DNA from: Cytobacillus depressus
GTDB lineage: Bacteria > Bacillota > Bacilli > Bacillales > Cytobacillaceae
DNA length: 64,000 nucleotides
Direction: 5' to 3'
Assembly (NCBI RefSeq): GCF_008923245.1
Contig: NZ_WBOS01000001.1
Coordinates: 806,001 to 870,000 of the forward strand
The number at the start of each line of letters is the position of its first letter. Positions within the stretch are counted from its first letter, which is position 1. This document shows, piece by piece, positions 57,458 through 64,000 of the stretch. The notes under the pieces are model-generated. The model was not told where the DNA came from. It saw only the letters and a program-made list of their open reading frames with translations, and ran no database searches. A program made the position numbers and the translations under genes.

Positions 57458-59175
57458 GGTTTAGCACCTACCATTTCATGCAATCCTTTTCCTGGTGCGA
57501 TCATCGGATACACATTTTCATCTGGATCAATTCTAAAATCTAGAAGGACAGGTTCACGATCATTGAGCACTTCATTAAGAATCTTCTCTGCCTCTTCCTC
57601 TGAGCTAATCACATATCCTTTAATATCATAAGCATCTGCCAGTTTTACAAAGGAAGGCTGAACGGAAATTTTACTGTGAGAGAAACGAGATTCATAGAAA
57701 ATTTCTTGCCATTGGCGAACCATCCCTAATGAAGAATTATTGAAAATACAGATTTTAACTGGTAGATTAAACTCCCTTATAATTGCCAGTTCTTGAGTCG
57801 ACATTTGGAAGCCAGCATCACCAAGAACCGCGACAACACATGCATCTGGATCTGCAAACTGTGCACCAATACTCGCTGGAAGGCCGAAGCCCATTGTTCC
57901 TAATCCACCTGAAGTTACCCATTTATCTGCTTGATTAAAACGATAGTATTGAGCTGCCCACATTTGGTGCTGACCGACATCTGTAACGACAATTGCCTTA
58001 CCATCTGTTTTCTCAAAAAGCATTTGCATTGTTCTTTGAGGCTTTAAGCGATCTGCGTTAACCTCACTATGATAGTATGGATATTCTTCATTCCACTGCT
58101 TAATTTGTTCTAGCCATTCTTTATTAGCTGGCGGTTTGCCATTTTGCTGGACGAGCTGTTTTAATGCTTCCTTTGCATCCGCGACAATCGGAATCGCTGT
58201 CGGGACGTTTTTGCCAATTTCAGCTGGATCAATATCAATATGGGCAACAGTTGCCTTTGGAGCAAAGTGTTGAAGATTTCCTGTTAATCTATCATCAAAC
58301 CGAGCACCGAAGTTGATTAATAAATCACATTCACTTAGTCCCATATTCGCTGCATAGCAGCCATGCATACCTGCAAGCCCTACGAAAAGTTCGTGATCTG
58401 CTGGGAATCCTCCTAAGCCTAGCAAAGTATGGATTACTGGAATTTGCTGCTGTTCAGCATATTCCTTTAACTCTTGAGAGGCTTTCGCATGCAGCACTCC
58501 TGCCCCTGCGAGGATGACCGGTTTCTTTGCACCGCTTACTGCCTCTGTTAGTTTGCGAATTTGTAAATAGTTAGGCTGTAATGTTGGCTGATACCCTGGT
58601 AAATGGATTTCTTGCTCTTCTGGATAGTTTGTCACAGATGCTGCAATATCCTTTGGAATATCAATAAGTACCGGTCCAGGTCTTCCACTTGAGGCTATGT
58701 AAAACGCCTCTTTTACAATTCGTGGAATATCTTCAATATTGCGAATTTGATAGTTGTATTTTGTTATAGGCGTTGTAATTCCTAGAATATCTGCTTCTTG
58801 GAACGCATCGGAACCAATGACACTTGTTGCAACCTGACCTGTAAATACGACGAGTGGCAATGAGTCCATCATGGCATCTGTTAATCCTGTAACAATATTC
58901 GTTGCTCCAGGGCCAGATGTTGCGATGACAACCCCTGGCTTACCAGAAATTCTTGCATATCCTTCAGCAGCATGGATTCCGCCTTGTTCATGTCTTGGTA
59001 ACACATGGAGGATTTTTGAATGATATATTTTGTCGTAAATTGGTAGGACTGCTCCTCCTGGATATCCAAAAATAATTTCTACGTTTTCCTTTTCCAAGGC
59101 TTCTAATAACAGATCAGCACCCGTAACTTTTTCAGTCTTCGGTTTTGCTTCTGTGTAAGCAGCTTCCTGCAACAT
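57454..59175 (-). CDS. ilvB: Acetolactate synthase large subunit
   Basis: A 573-residue TPP-dependent enzyme that makes acetolactate and acetohydroxybutyrate. The catalytic Glu is in [13 protein letters not shown] region followed by [16 protein letters not shown]. The TPP-Mg motif is [20 protein letters not shown] ... [15 protein letters not shown] precedes the ATG. First gene of ilvBHC-leuABCD, behind a T-box leader. Confidence 0.97.
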   Translation of the reverse strand: MLQEAAYTEAKPKTEKVTGADLLLEALEKENVEIIFGYPGGAVLPIYDKIYHSKILHVLPRHEQGGIHAAEGYARISGKPGVVIATSGPGATNIVTGLTDAMMDSLPLVVFTGQVATSVIGSDAFQEADILGITTPITKYNYQIRNIEDIPRIVKEAFYIASSGRPGPVLIDIPKDIAASVTNYPEEQEIHLPGYQPTLQPNYLQIRKLTEAVSGAKKPVILAGAGVLHAKASQELKEYAEQQQIPVIHTLLGLGGFPADHELFVGLAGMHGCYAANMGLSECDLLINFGARFDDRLTGNLQHFAPKATVAHIDIDPAEIGKNVPTAIPIVADAKEALKQLVQQNGKPPANKEWLEQIKQWNEEYPYYHSEVNADRLKPQRTMQMLFEKTDGKAIVVTDVGQHQMWAAQYYRFNQADKWVTSGGLGTMGFGLPASIGAQFADPDACVVAVLGDAGFQMSTQELAIIREFNLPVKICIFNNSSLGMVRQWQEIFYESRFSHSKISVQPSFVKLADAYDIKGYVISSEEEAEKILNEVLNDREPVLLDFRIDPDENVYPMIAPGKGLHEMVGAKP

Positions 59176-59205
59176 TCTTATTAAACCTCCTCTTTTATTC
59201 TAACA

Positions 59206-59512
59206 AAATCAAAAATAAAAGCCTTTCCATCCCTCATAAACCTACTTATCGCAGGTAAAGGGATGAAAAGGCTTATTAACCTATTCCACGGTACCACCCT
59301 AAATTCACGTCGAAACGTGCACTTATGAACAGTGCTTCACTGTTCGTTTTGGTAACGGGTGGGCAACACCCGACCAACTCTACTAGAATAAATCTTTCAA
59401 GCTAGTACTCGGAGGTGAGTTCACTTTATGCAGGAATTACCGGCTTTCAGCGAACACCGGCTCTCTGGGAATCCCCAATCATAAAACTACTTATCCTCGT
59501 CTTCGTATTTTT
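59206..59512 (-). promoter_or_regulatory. Leucine T-box riboswitch of the ilv-leu operon
   Basis: The T-box GGTGGTACCGTGG (minus strand, near 59297-59285) is followed by a terminator formed by AAGCCTTTTCATCCCT and AGGGATGGAAAGGCTT with TTTATTTTTG. On the 3' side of stem I, GTGAACTCACC carries CTC, the Leu specifier used in B. subtilis. Stem I apex includes CTGAAAGCCGG. Confidence 0.93.
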
Positions 59513-59642
59513 CAATATACTAAATTTCACTGCTTTAAACCGTTGAATTTTTTGGTTAAAGAAATGGTAAGAAACGAATGATCATCCCAAAAGTGATATT
59601 AACTTTTTATTGGGAGTTTTTTGTTTTCTTGTATTGAGGACT

Positions 59643-59671
59643 ATCTTACGCCGATTTTCTCAAACCGTCAA
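59643..59671 (-). promoter_or_regulatory. Sigma-A promoter of ilv-leu
   Basis: TTGACG (59671-59666) and TAAGAT (59648-59643) with 17 bases between, on the minus strand, about 130 bases before stem I of the T-box. Confidence 0.75.
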
Positions 59672-59684
59672 CACCCTATTTGCA

Positions 59685-59699
59685 AATTATTTGATAATT
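59685..59699 (-). promoter_or_regulatory. Candidate CodY box upstream of ilv-leu
   Basis: AATTATCAAATAATT has three mismatches to the CodY consensus AATTTTCWGAAAATT and lies 14 bases upstream of the -35. CodY represses ilv-leu in B. subtilis. Confidence 0.45.
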
Positions 59700-59882
59700 T
59701 AAATTTATCTGATTGGATGTATTCGCTTTCATTGTTGATATACAAATGTTTCAAACTTTAATAAAATTTTTTTATTCTTTTGTGAACAACGAAAAAATAG
59801 AGAAGAAAATTTGCAAGTTGGATTATTATTTCGAGGGTTATTAAAAAGGTTTAAAGGGGGGAGACATTGGACTAGACAAATA

Positions 59883-59909
59883 AAAAACTCACCAATTCGG
59901 TGAGTTAAT
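59883..59909 (-). terminator. Intrinsic terminator after tRNA-Arg
   Basis: AACTCACC and GGTGAGTT form a perfect stem with loop AATTC, followed on the minus strand by TTTTTTATTTG. Confidence 0.85.
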
Positions 59910-59931
59910 AACGGTAAGATATGTAGTTAAA

Positions 59932-60008
59932 TGGCGTCCCAGGAGAGATTCGAACTCCCGACCGTACGCTTAGAAGGCGTATGCTCTATCCAGCTGAGCT
60001 ACTGGGAC
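59932..60008 (-). tRNA. tRNA-Arg(TCT)
   Basis: A complete cloverleaf: acceptor GTCCCAG/CTGGGAC, discriminator G and encoded CCA. The D-arm is GCTCAGCTGGATAGAGC; the anticodon arm TACGC-CTTCTAA-GCGTA gives anticodon TCT; the T-arm holds GTTCGAATC. It reads AGA codons. Confidence 0.97.
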
Positions 60009-60095
60009 AATTTTTTTATTAATATTATCAAGGACAAGTTTCATTATATTAGGTTAAGAGTAAAAAGTCAACACAAAAAAAGAAATATTTATTAA

Positions 60096-60121
60096 GTCAG
60101 GGGAAAATTAATTTCCCCTGT
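60096..60121 (-). terminator. Hairpin after ysnB
   Basis: CAGGGGAAA and TTTCCCCTG form a perfect stem 23 bases beyond the ysnB stop; the downstream T-run is weak. Confidence 0.5.
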
Positions 60122-60143
60122 TTAGTATATTCCTTTTTAGCAA

Positions 60144-60656
60144 TTAGGGAAGCAAAAACTCCTGGGCTAAGTGACTAATCTCTCCCAGTTTTAAATCATA
60201 TACACGAAGTTTGATATTATTTTTTTCAATATCTAAAACGACATATGTTTTCTCTTTTCTCCCTCTCGGCAGTCTGATGCTTCCTGGATTGATGAATAAT
60301 ATACCGTCTATCACTTCTGCACCAAGGCTGTGAGAATGTCCAAAGCAAACAATCTTGGCACCAAGTTCCTTTGCCCGATAGCTCAAATTCATTAAGGTGG
60401 ACTTAACTGAATAGCGATGCCCATGTGTAATAAACACTTTATAACCATTTGCGTCTTCAAGCAGCTCTTCTGAAAAATCCATGTCAAAATCACAATTTCC
60501 CCGTACAGTAGAGAAGCCTTCTAAACAAGGATGATCAGCCGCTAGTTCAGAATCTCCGCAATGAATAAGCATACCTGCTTCTACTGCATGCTTATTTTTA
60601 ATTTCTGTGAGCTCATTGGTCAAACCATGACTATCGCTTACAATTAAAACTTTCAT
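60144..60656 (-). CDS. ysnB: YfcE/MJ0936-type phosphodiesterase
   Basis: A 170-residue calcineurin-like metallophosphoesterase. The ligand motifs are DSHG (residues 8-11), HCGDSE, RGNCD and FGHSH. The natural substrate is not known for most members. It overlaps rdgB by 4 bases, giving the rph-rdgB-ysnB order of B. subtilis. Confidence 0.92.
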   Translation of the reverse strand: MKVLIVSDSHGLTNELTEIKNKHAVEAGMLIHCGDSELAADHPCLEGFSTVRGNCDFDMDFSEELLEDANGYKVFITHGHRYSVKSTLMNLSYRAKELGAKIVCFGHSHSLGAEVIDGILFINPGSIRLPRGRKEKTYVVLDIEKNNIKLRVYDLKLGEISHLAQEFLLP

Positions 60657-61264
60657 GCATTTTTTTCCCCATCTAAAAGGGAAGGAAGCATACTTTCTAA
60701 TTTTTTTAGCGCTTGTGCGCGATGGCTAAGCTTAGCCTTTTCCTCAGGTTGCAATTCCGCCATTGCCTTTCCTTTTTCTGTAACAAAGAATATTGGATCA
60801 TAGCCAAAGCCATGAGTTCCTCTTTTTTCCCGCAAAATGACGCCTTCAACCGTACCTGAAACAGTGAAGGTTTCCTGCTCAGGAGCTGCTACCGCCAAGG
60901 CGCAATAAAACCTTGCTTGACGGTCCTTATCTTGTACATCATTTAATTCTTCCAACACCTTAATCATATTGGCTTCATCGTTTTTAGCCTCTCCAGCATA
61001 ACGGGCAGAGTAAATGCCTGGACGGCCATTAAGAGCATCGATAGAAAGGCCTGAATCGTCGGCAATTACGATTCGATTTAATACCTTTGAGATACCTTCT
61101 GCTTTTAAAATTGCATTTTCCTCAAAAATGCTCCCAGTTTCTTCAATATCCTCAAGGTCTGGAAAATCAAGCAAAGTTTTGACTTCATAGCCAAGCGGCC
61201 TGAACATACGTTCAAACTCTCTCGCTTTTCCTGCATTTTTCGTAGCAATAATCACTTCTTGCAT
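60653..61264 (-). CDS. rdgB: XTP/dITP pyrophosphatase (RdgB/HAM1)
   Basis: A 203-residue house-cleaning NTPase. [13 protein letters not shown] at the start, [12 protein letters not shown] (metal-binding) and [11 protein letters not shown] (nucleobase pocket) are the family blocks. GAGGAAGG precedes the ATG, and only one base separates it from rph. Confidence 0.96.
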   Translation of the reverse strand: MQEVIIATKNAGKAREFERMFRPLGYEVKTLLDFPDLEDIEETGSIFEENAILKAEGISKVLNRIVIADDSGLSIDALNGRPGIYSARYAGEAKNDEANMIKVLEELNDVQDKDRQARFYCALAVAAPEQETFTVSGTVEGVILREKRGTHGFGYDPIFFVTEKGKAMAELQPEEKAKLSHRAQALKKLESMLPSLLDGEKNA

Positions 61265-61265
61265 C

Positions 61266-62036
61266 CTATACCTTCCTCTCTACACTTTCTTTTCTAGCAT
61301 TAATTTTATTTGTTATGTCCTCTCCTAATGCTTCCTTCTGCATCTCAAAAAGGGAGACAATTCCGTCTTGGGCAGCTTTTAAAAGCTCCTGCAATTCATT
61401 GTAGGAAAATGTCGCTTCCTCGCCAGTTCCTTGTAATTCGACAAAATCTCCATTCCCAATCATGACAACATTCATATCAACTAAAGCTTTCGAGTCTTCA
61501 ATATAATTTAAATCAACAACAACTTGTTTATTTTCGAGAATGCCTACACTTGTCGCAGCTAAGAAATCTTTAATTGGATAGCTAGAAAACTTCTTAGTTT
61601 TGGTAAGCTTATCTAATGCAAGTGCCATTGCAACGAAAGCACCTGTAATAGACGCTGTTCTCGTCCCTCCGTCAGCTTGGATAACATCACAATCAAGCCA
61701 AATCGTTCTTTCACCAATCGCTTCAAGATCAACGACTGCACGGAGAGCTCGTCCAATCAATCGCTGAATTTCCATCGTCCGTCCTGAGATCTTTCCTTTG
61801 GCAGCTTCGCGAATATTTCTTTGCTCTGTTGCCCTTGGCAGCATGGAATATTCAGCTGTAATCCATCCTTTTCCTCCCCCGCGCATAAATGGGGGCACCC
61901 GCTCATCAATACTTGCCGTACAAATAACTTTCGTATCCCCAACACTAATTAATACGGATCCTTCAGGATGCTTTAAATAGTTTGTTTCAATATGTATAGG
62001 TCTTAATTGCAATTGTTCACGTCCATCAGCACGCAT
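61266..62036 (-). CDS. rph: Ribonuclease PH
   Basis: A 256-residue phosphorolytic 3' exoribonuclease that trims tRNA ends. [34 protein letters not shown] and [19 protein letters not shown] are the family blocks. The ATG at 62036 ([14 protein letters not shown]) follows AAGGGAGG; the longer frame to 62126 reads into the repeat and is rejected. Confidence 0.97.
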   Translation of the reverse strand: MRADGREQLQLRPIHIETNYLKHPEGSVLISVGDTKVICTASIDERVPPFMRGGGKGWITAEYSMLPRATEQRNIREAAKGKISGRTMEIQRLIGRALRAVVDLEAIGERTIWLDCDVIQADGGTRTASITGAFVAMALALDKLTKTKKFSSYPIKDFLAATSVGILENKQVVVDLNYIEDSKALVDMNVVMIGNGDFVELQGTGEEATFSYNELQELLKAAQDGIVSLFEMQKEALGEDITNKINARKESVERKV

Positions 62037-62070
62037 AGAATCAAATCCTCCCTTAATAAAAAAAACGAAA

Positions 62071-62364
62071 AGCGGAAGCGCCTTGGCAGAGGAACTTCGA
62101 CTAAAAACTGCCACGTCCTGTGGCAAACGTCGAAGTCAGCACATCCTGTGCAAGTCCGACAAGCATAAGGCAGTCTGGCGGGAAGTTTGAACTTTACCTT
62201 CTCGACAGAATGACTTATGACCTCGAGGTCGACAAAACCGCGACGTCCTCCCAAAAGCTACACTTTTGGTCGTGCGATGTGTCGCTGTCGAAGTCTTCCT
62301 TGTCCTGTCGCATTGTCGACACTAGTACGTCCTGTACGTCGGGGCTAGGCGCTGGAGCTAGACA
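62071..62364. repeat. Full-length family A intergenic repeat
   Basis: About 294 bases between gerM and rph. It begins AGCGGAAGCGCCTTGG and ends GGCGCTGGAGCTAGACA. It contains CACGTCCTGTGG, CACATCCTGTGCAAGTCCGACAAGCATAAG, GACCTCGAGGTCGACAAAACCGCGACGTCC and GTCGACACTAGTACGTCCTGTACGTCGGGGCTAG, shared with the 43.9 kb copy. Confidence 0.82.
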
Positions 62365-62370
62365 ATAAAG

Positions 62371-62402
62371 AAGAGGAGGCAATAATCGCCACCCCTTTCA
62401 TT
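62371..62402 (-). terminator. Hairpin after gerM
   Basis: On the minus strand GGGGTGGC and GCCTCCTC pair imperfectly around GATTATT, followed by TTCTTTATTG. Confidence 0.4.
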
Positions 62403-62432
62403 GTCCTTATATAGTATATCAAAAATATTTTT

Positions 62433-63500
62433 TTAAAAACTACCTGTATTGACTTTTTCAGGACGCGTTACAGGTTCTGTCATTTTTTCTCCTTTTTCAT
62501 TGACAACATCCGACTTTCCATTCACTGTAATCGCGACACTTTCAATTCCCGTCTGTTCAGTTAATGACAGAACGAGTGCATCCAACAAATGTTTAGAAAT
62601 AGTTCTCTCTTCAAAATTACTATATACGCCTTCATTAAAATTAAGTGTCACTTTCCCATTTTCAATTTTAGGATCGTCCAAAAGCTTGACGTTTATGAAA
62701 TCACTATCTAAATTCGAAGCATAACTTGGCCCTTTTACAAGCTCATTAACGGCTGCCTTTATATTATTATTCTCTTTATTGGAAACCCTTTTTGTTACAG
62801 GGACATAGTAATAAGAGTCTTCATTTCCGCCAATATAATAGACTGTCAAAGACTTCGTATTACGAATATCAAGGACATCGGTCGTGTCCAAGTTAATTCC
62901 ATTTGCTCTGCTATAAGTATTGCCAATTGGAGTTTCGTTCACTGGCATAGCAGTTAGTTCATGACCGTTCAGTTTAAATTTCACTTTATCTACTGATTCA
63001 AATTGAGTGAGTGTCCACGTAACTGCCTCTAGAATCTTTAGTTCATCTTCTTTTTGATATTCCTTAAATTCTTTCGAAAAATTCACGGTTGCGACCTTAT
63101 CTTTAATATCAACAGATAATTTTGTATCGGCAGGCAGTACTCCCATGAATCCATTTGGCAACATACCTTCAACTAGTCCATCTTTGACTAAGTATTCTAA
63201 AGCCTGTTTTGCAACAGAATTTGTTTTTGGAAGGGCGAGTGTTTGCGGGACCACTAATCCATCCTTATTAAGTAAATAAAGCTCTGTTTGAACTGTGCCA
63301 GTAGCGGCTTCCTCTTTTCCTACCGTTTCTGCATCCGTATCTGATTGACCTTCAATAACAGCTTGTTCTTCTTCATAGGCAACTGATTTTGGCGGATCAA
63401 TCTGTTCCTTTCCGCCACCGCCAAATAATCCGCATCCTGATAATAGCACTGATGAGACAAAGACAGCTGAGACGACCGATGCTTTTTTATTTATAGACAT
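62433..63500 (-). CDS. gerM: Germination/sporulation lipoprotein GerM
   Basis: A 355-residue lipoprotein. The signal ends in the lipobox LLSGC (Cys at about residue 23). Two GerMN domains follow (about 90-195 and 225-340); the second contains SLTEQTGIESVAITVNGK. In B. subtilis GerM assembles around the forespore and links to SpoIIQ/SpoIIIA complex assembly. GGAGGGATTAT precedes the ATG. It lies upstream of rph as in B. subtilis. Confidence 0.94.
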   Translation of the reverse strand: MSINKKASVVSAVFVSSVLLSGCGLFGGGGKEQIDPPKSVAYEEEQAVIEGQSDTDAETVGKEEAATGTVQTELYLLNKDGLVVPQTLALPKTNSVAKQALEYLVKDGLVEGMLPNGFMGVLPADTKLSVDIKDKVATVNFSKEFKEYQKEDELKILEAVTWTLTQFESVDKVKFKLNGHELTAMPVNETPIGNTYSRANGINLDTTDVLDIRNTKSLTVYYIGGNEDSYYYVPVTKRVSNKENNNIKAAVNELVKGPSYASNLDSDFINVKLLDDPKIENGKVTLNFNEGVYSNFEERTISKHLLDALVLSLTEQTGIESVAITVNGKSDVVNEKGEKMTEPVTRPEKVNTGSF

Positions 63501-63627
63501 ATAATCCCTCCAAAGACAGTTTGTACTACATGTATACGAGCCTGTTTGTAATTTAGACCGTCTCGGAGAAAAAAAATTTAGCTTTTTTAGTTGTGTTTTT
63601 CAAAAGAAAAGCTTTGTTTAACGGGTC

Positions 63628-63790
63628 TGTTGATTTCCTCAGGCGGTCGTGAAGCCTCCTCATCACTAACGTTCCTGCAGGATATCCCCTGATGCGCTTT
63701 TCCCGCAGGACATTGAATAAACATCCGTGAAATAACACCAAAAATGCGTATGCATTTTGAGGATCTCGCGCCTTCCGCTCCAATCAACAA
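63628..63790. repeat. Dispersed intergenic repeat, family B
   Basis: The ends are inverted: TGTTGATTTCC at 63629 and CCAATCAACA at 63790. The interior has GGCGGTCGTGAAGCCTCCTC, TCCTGCAGGATATCCCCTGATGCGCTTTTCCCGCAGGA and GAGGATCTCGCGCCTTCCGCTCC, a pattern I recall from intergenic repeats of many Bacillaceae. Short open frames here on the minus strand are repeat sequence, not genes. Confidence 0.7.
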
Positions 63791-63844
63791 ATGCAAAAAT
63801 CAACATCCTGCTTTAACACAGCCAAAAGAAATATATTCAGAGGT

Positions 63845-64000
63845 TCACACTATACCATTCTTCACCAGAACCGCTTTAATGGTAAAATAGTCAATTTTCG
63901 GATCAACTTCATCTTTAATTGGTTTTAATTTTTCCGCTCCAACTTTATCAGCAGCCGCCAAAACATCTTCTTCTGTTTGTTCATTGAAAATCTCAGCCCA
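63845..64000 (-). CDS. Unidentified protein, C-terminal 51 residues (runs off window)
   Basis: An open frame from the window edge to a TGA at 63845. It reads WAEIFNEQTEEDVLAAADKV and continues EKLKPIKDEVDPKIDYFTIK before ending NGIV. Composition is that of a normal soluble protein. I do not recognise it. In B. subtilis racE and ysmB (MarR family) lie here, but the sequence does not resemble either C-terminus. Confidence 0.6.
   Translation of the reverse strand, partial: WAEIFNEQTEEDVLAAADKVGAEKLKPIKDEVDPKIDYFTIKAVLVKNGIV

Noticed and set aside
62037-62126. N-terminal extension of rph
   Set aside because: The extra 30 codons read into the family A repeat and precede a strong ribosome binding site at the accepted start.
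63553-63796. Two overlapping minus-strand open frames upstream of gerM
   Set aside because: They fall on the family B dispersed repeat with inverted ends and look like repeat sequence rather than protein.

Overview
The window comes from a low-GC, endospore-forming Firmicute of the Bacillaceae. Support comes from the sporulation genes (spo0B, spoIVFA/FB, spoIIB, spoVID, ysxE, gerM, lonB), two T-box leaders, AGGAGG-type ribosome binding sites, frequent TTG/GTG starts, and gene order that follows the Bacillus subtilis spo0B-to-gerM region almost gene for gene. Nearly all genes lie on the minus strand, so the biological reading direction is right to left.

Layout by coordinate. 1-9.2 kb holds the start of spo0B, rpmA-prp-rplU with an L21 leader, an RNase E/G gene, spoIVFA/FB, minCD and mreBCD. 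9.2-11.9 kb holds radC, maf and spoIIB. 12.1-24.3 kb is an accessory block: a type IV pilus locus inserted where B. subtilis has only comC. It has a minus-strand assembly operon (unknown membrane protein, G5/VanW-like protein, PilB, PilT, PilC, pilin, PilD peptidase, PilM, PilN and a PilO with a C-terminal LysM domain) and a divergent plus-strand operon of three minor pilins. A broken antitoxin-like gene and a membrane GAF-GGDEF diguanylate cyclase gene follow. 26.3-33.7 kb holds folC, T-box-controlled valS, ysxE and spoVID. 33.8-40.1 kb is the haem operon hemAXCDBL. 40.3-49.5 kb holds a small membrane protein gene, engB, lonA, lonB, clpX and tig. 49.6-59.2 kb holds a TPR protein gene (ysoA-like) and ilvBHC-leuABCD behind a Leu T-box. 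59.9-64 kb holds tRNA-Arg(TCT), ysnB, rdgB, rph, gerM and the 3' end of an unidentified gene.

The most interesting system is the pilus locus. PilB begins with two tandem RLG...G...L...L..Q motifs of the MshEN type, which bind cyclic di-GMP in other assembly ATPases, and a GGDEF protein is encoded next door; this suggests local c-di-GMP control of pilus extension. The PilO-LysM fusion suggests that the alignment complex is anchored to peptidoglycan in a cell without an outer membrane. PilD is the only prepilin peptidase in the window and occupies the comC position.

Non-coding structure is also notable. A family of intergenic elements ending in AGCGGAAGCGCC / GGCGCTGGAGCTAGACA occurs about seven times, a second family of dispersed repeat lies upstream of gerM, a 52-bp tandem array of seven units lies between clpX and lonB, and a terminator-like hairpin sits between leuB and leuC. 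Start sites were revised from Shine-Dalgarno positions for many genes. All functional calls come from motif reading and synteny; no database search was run.
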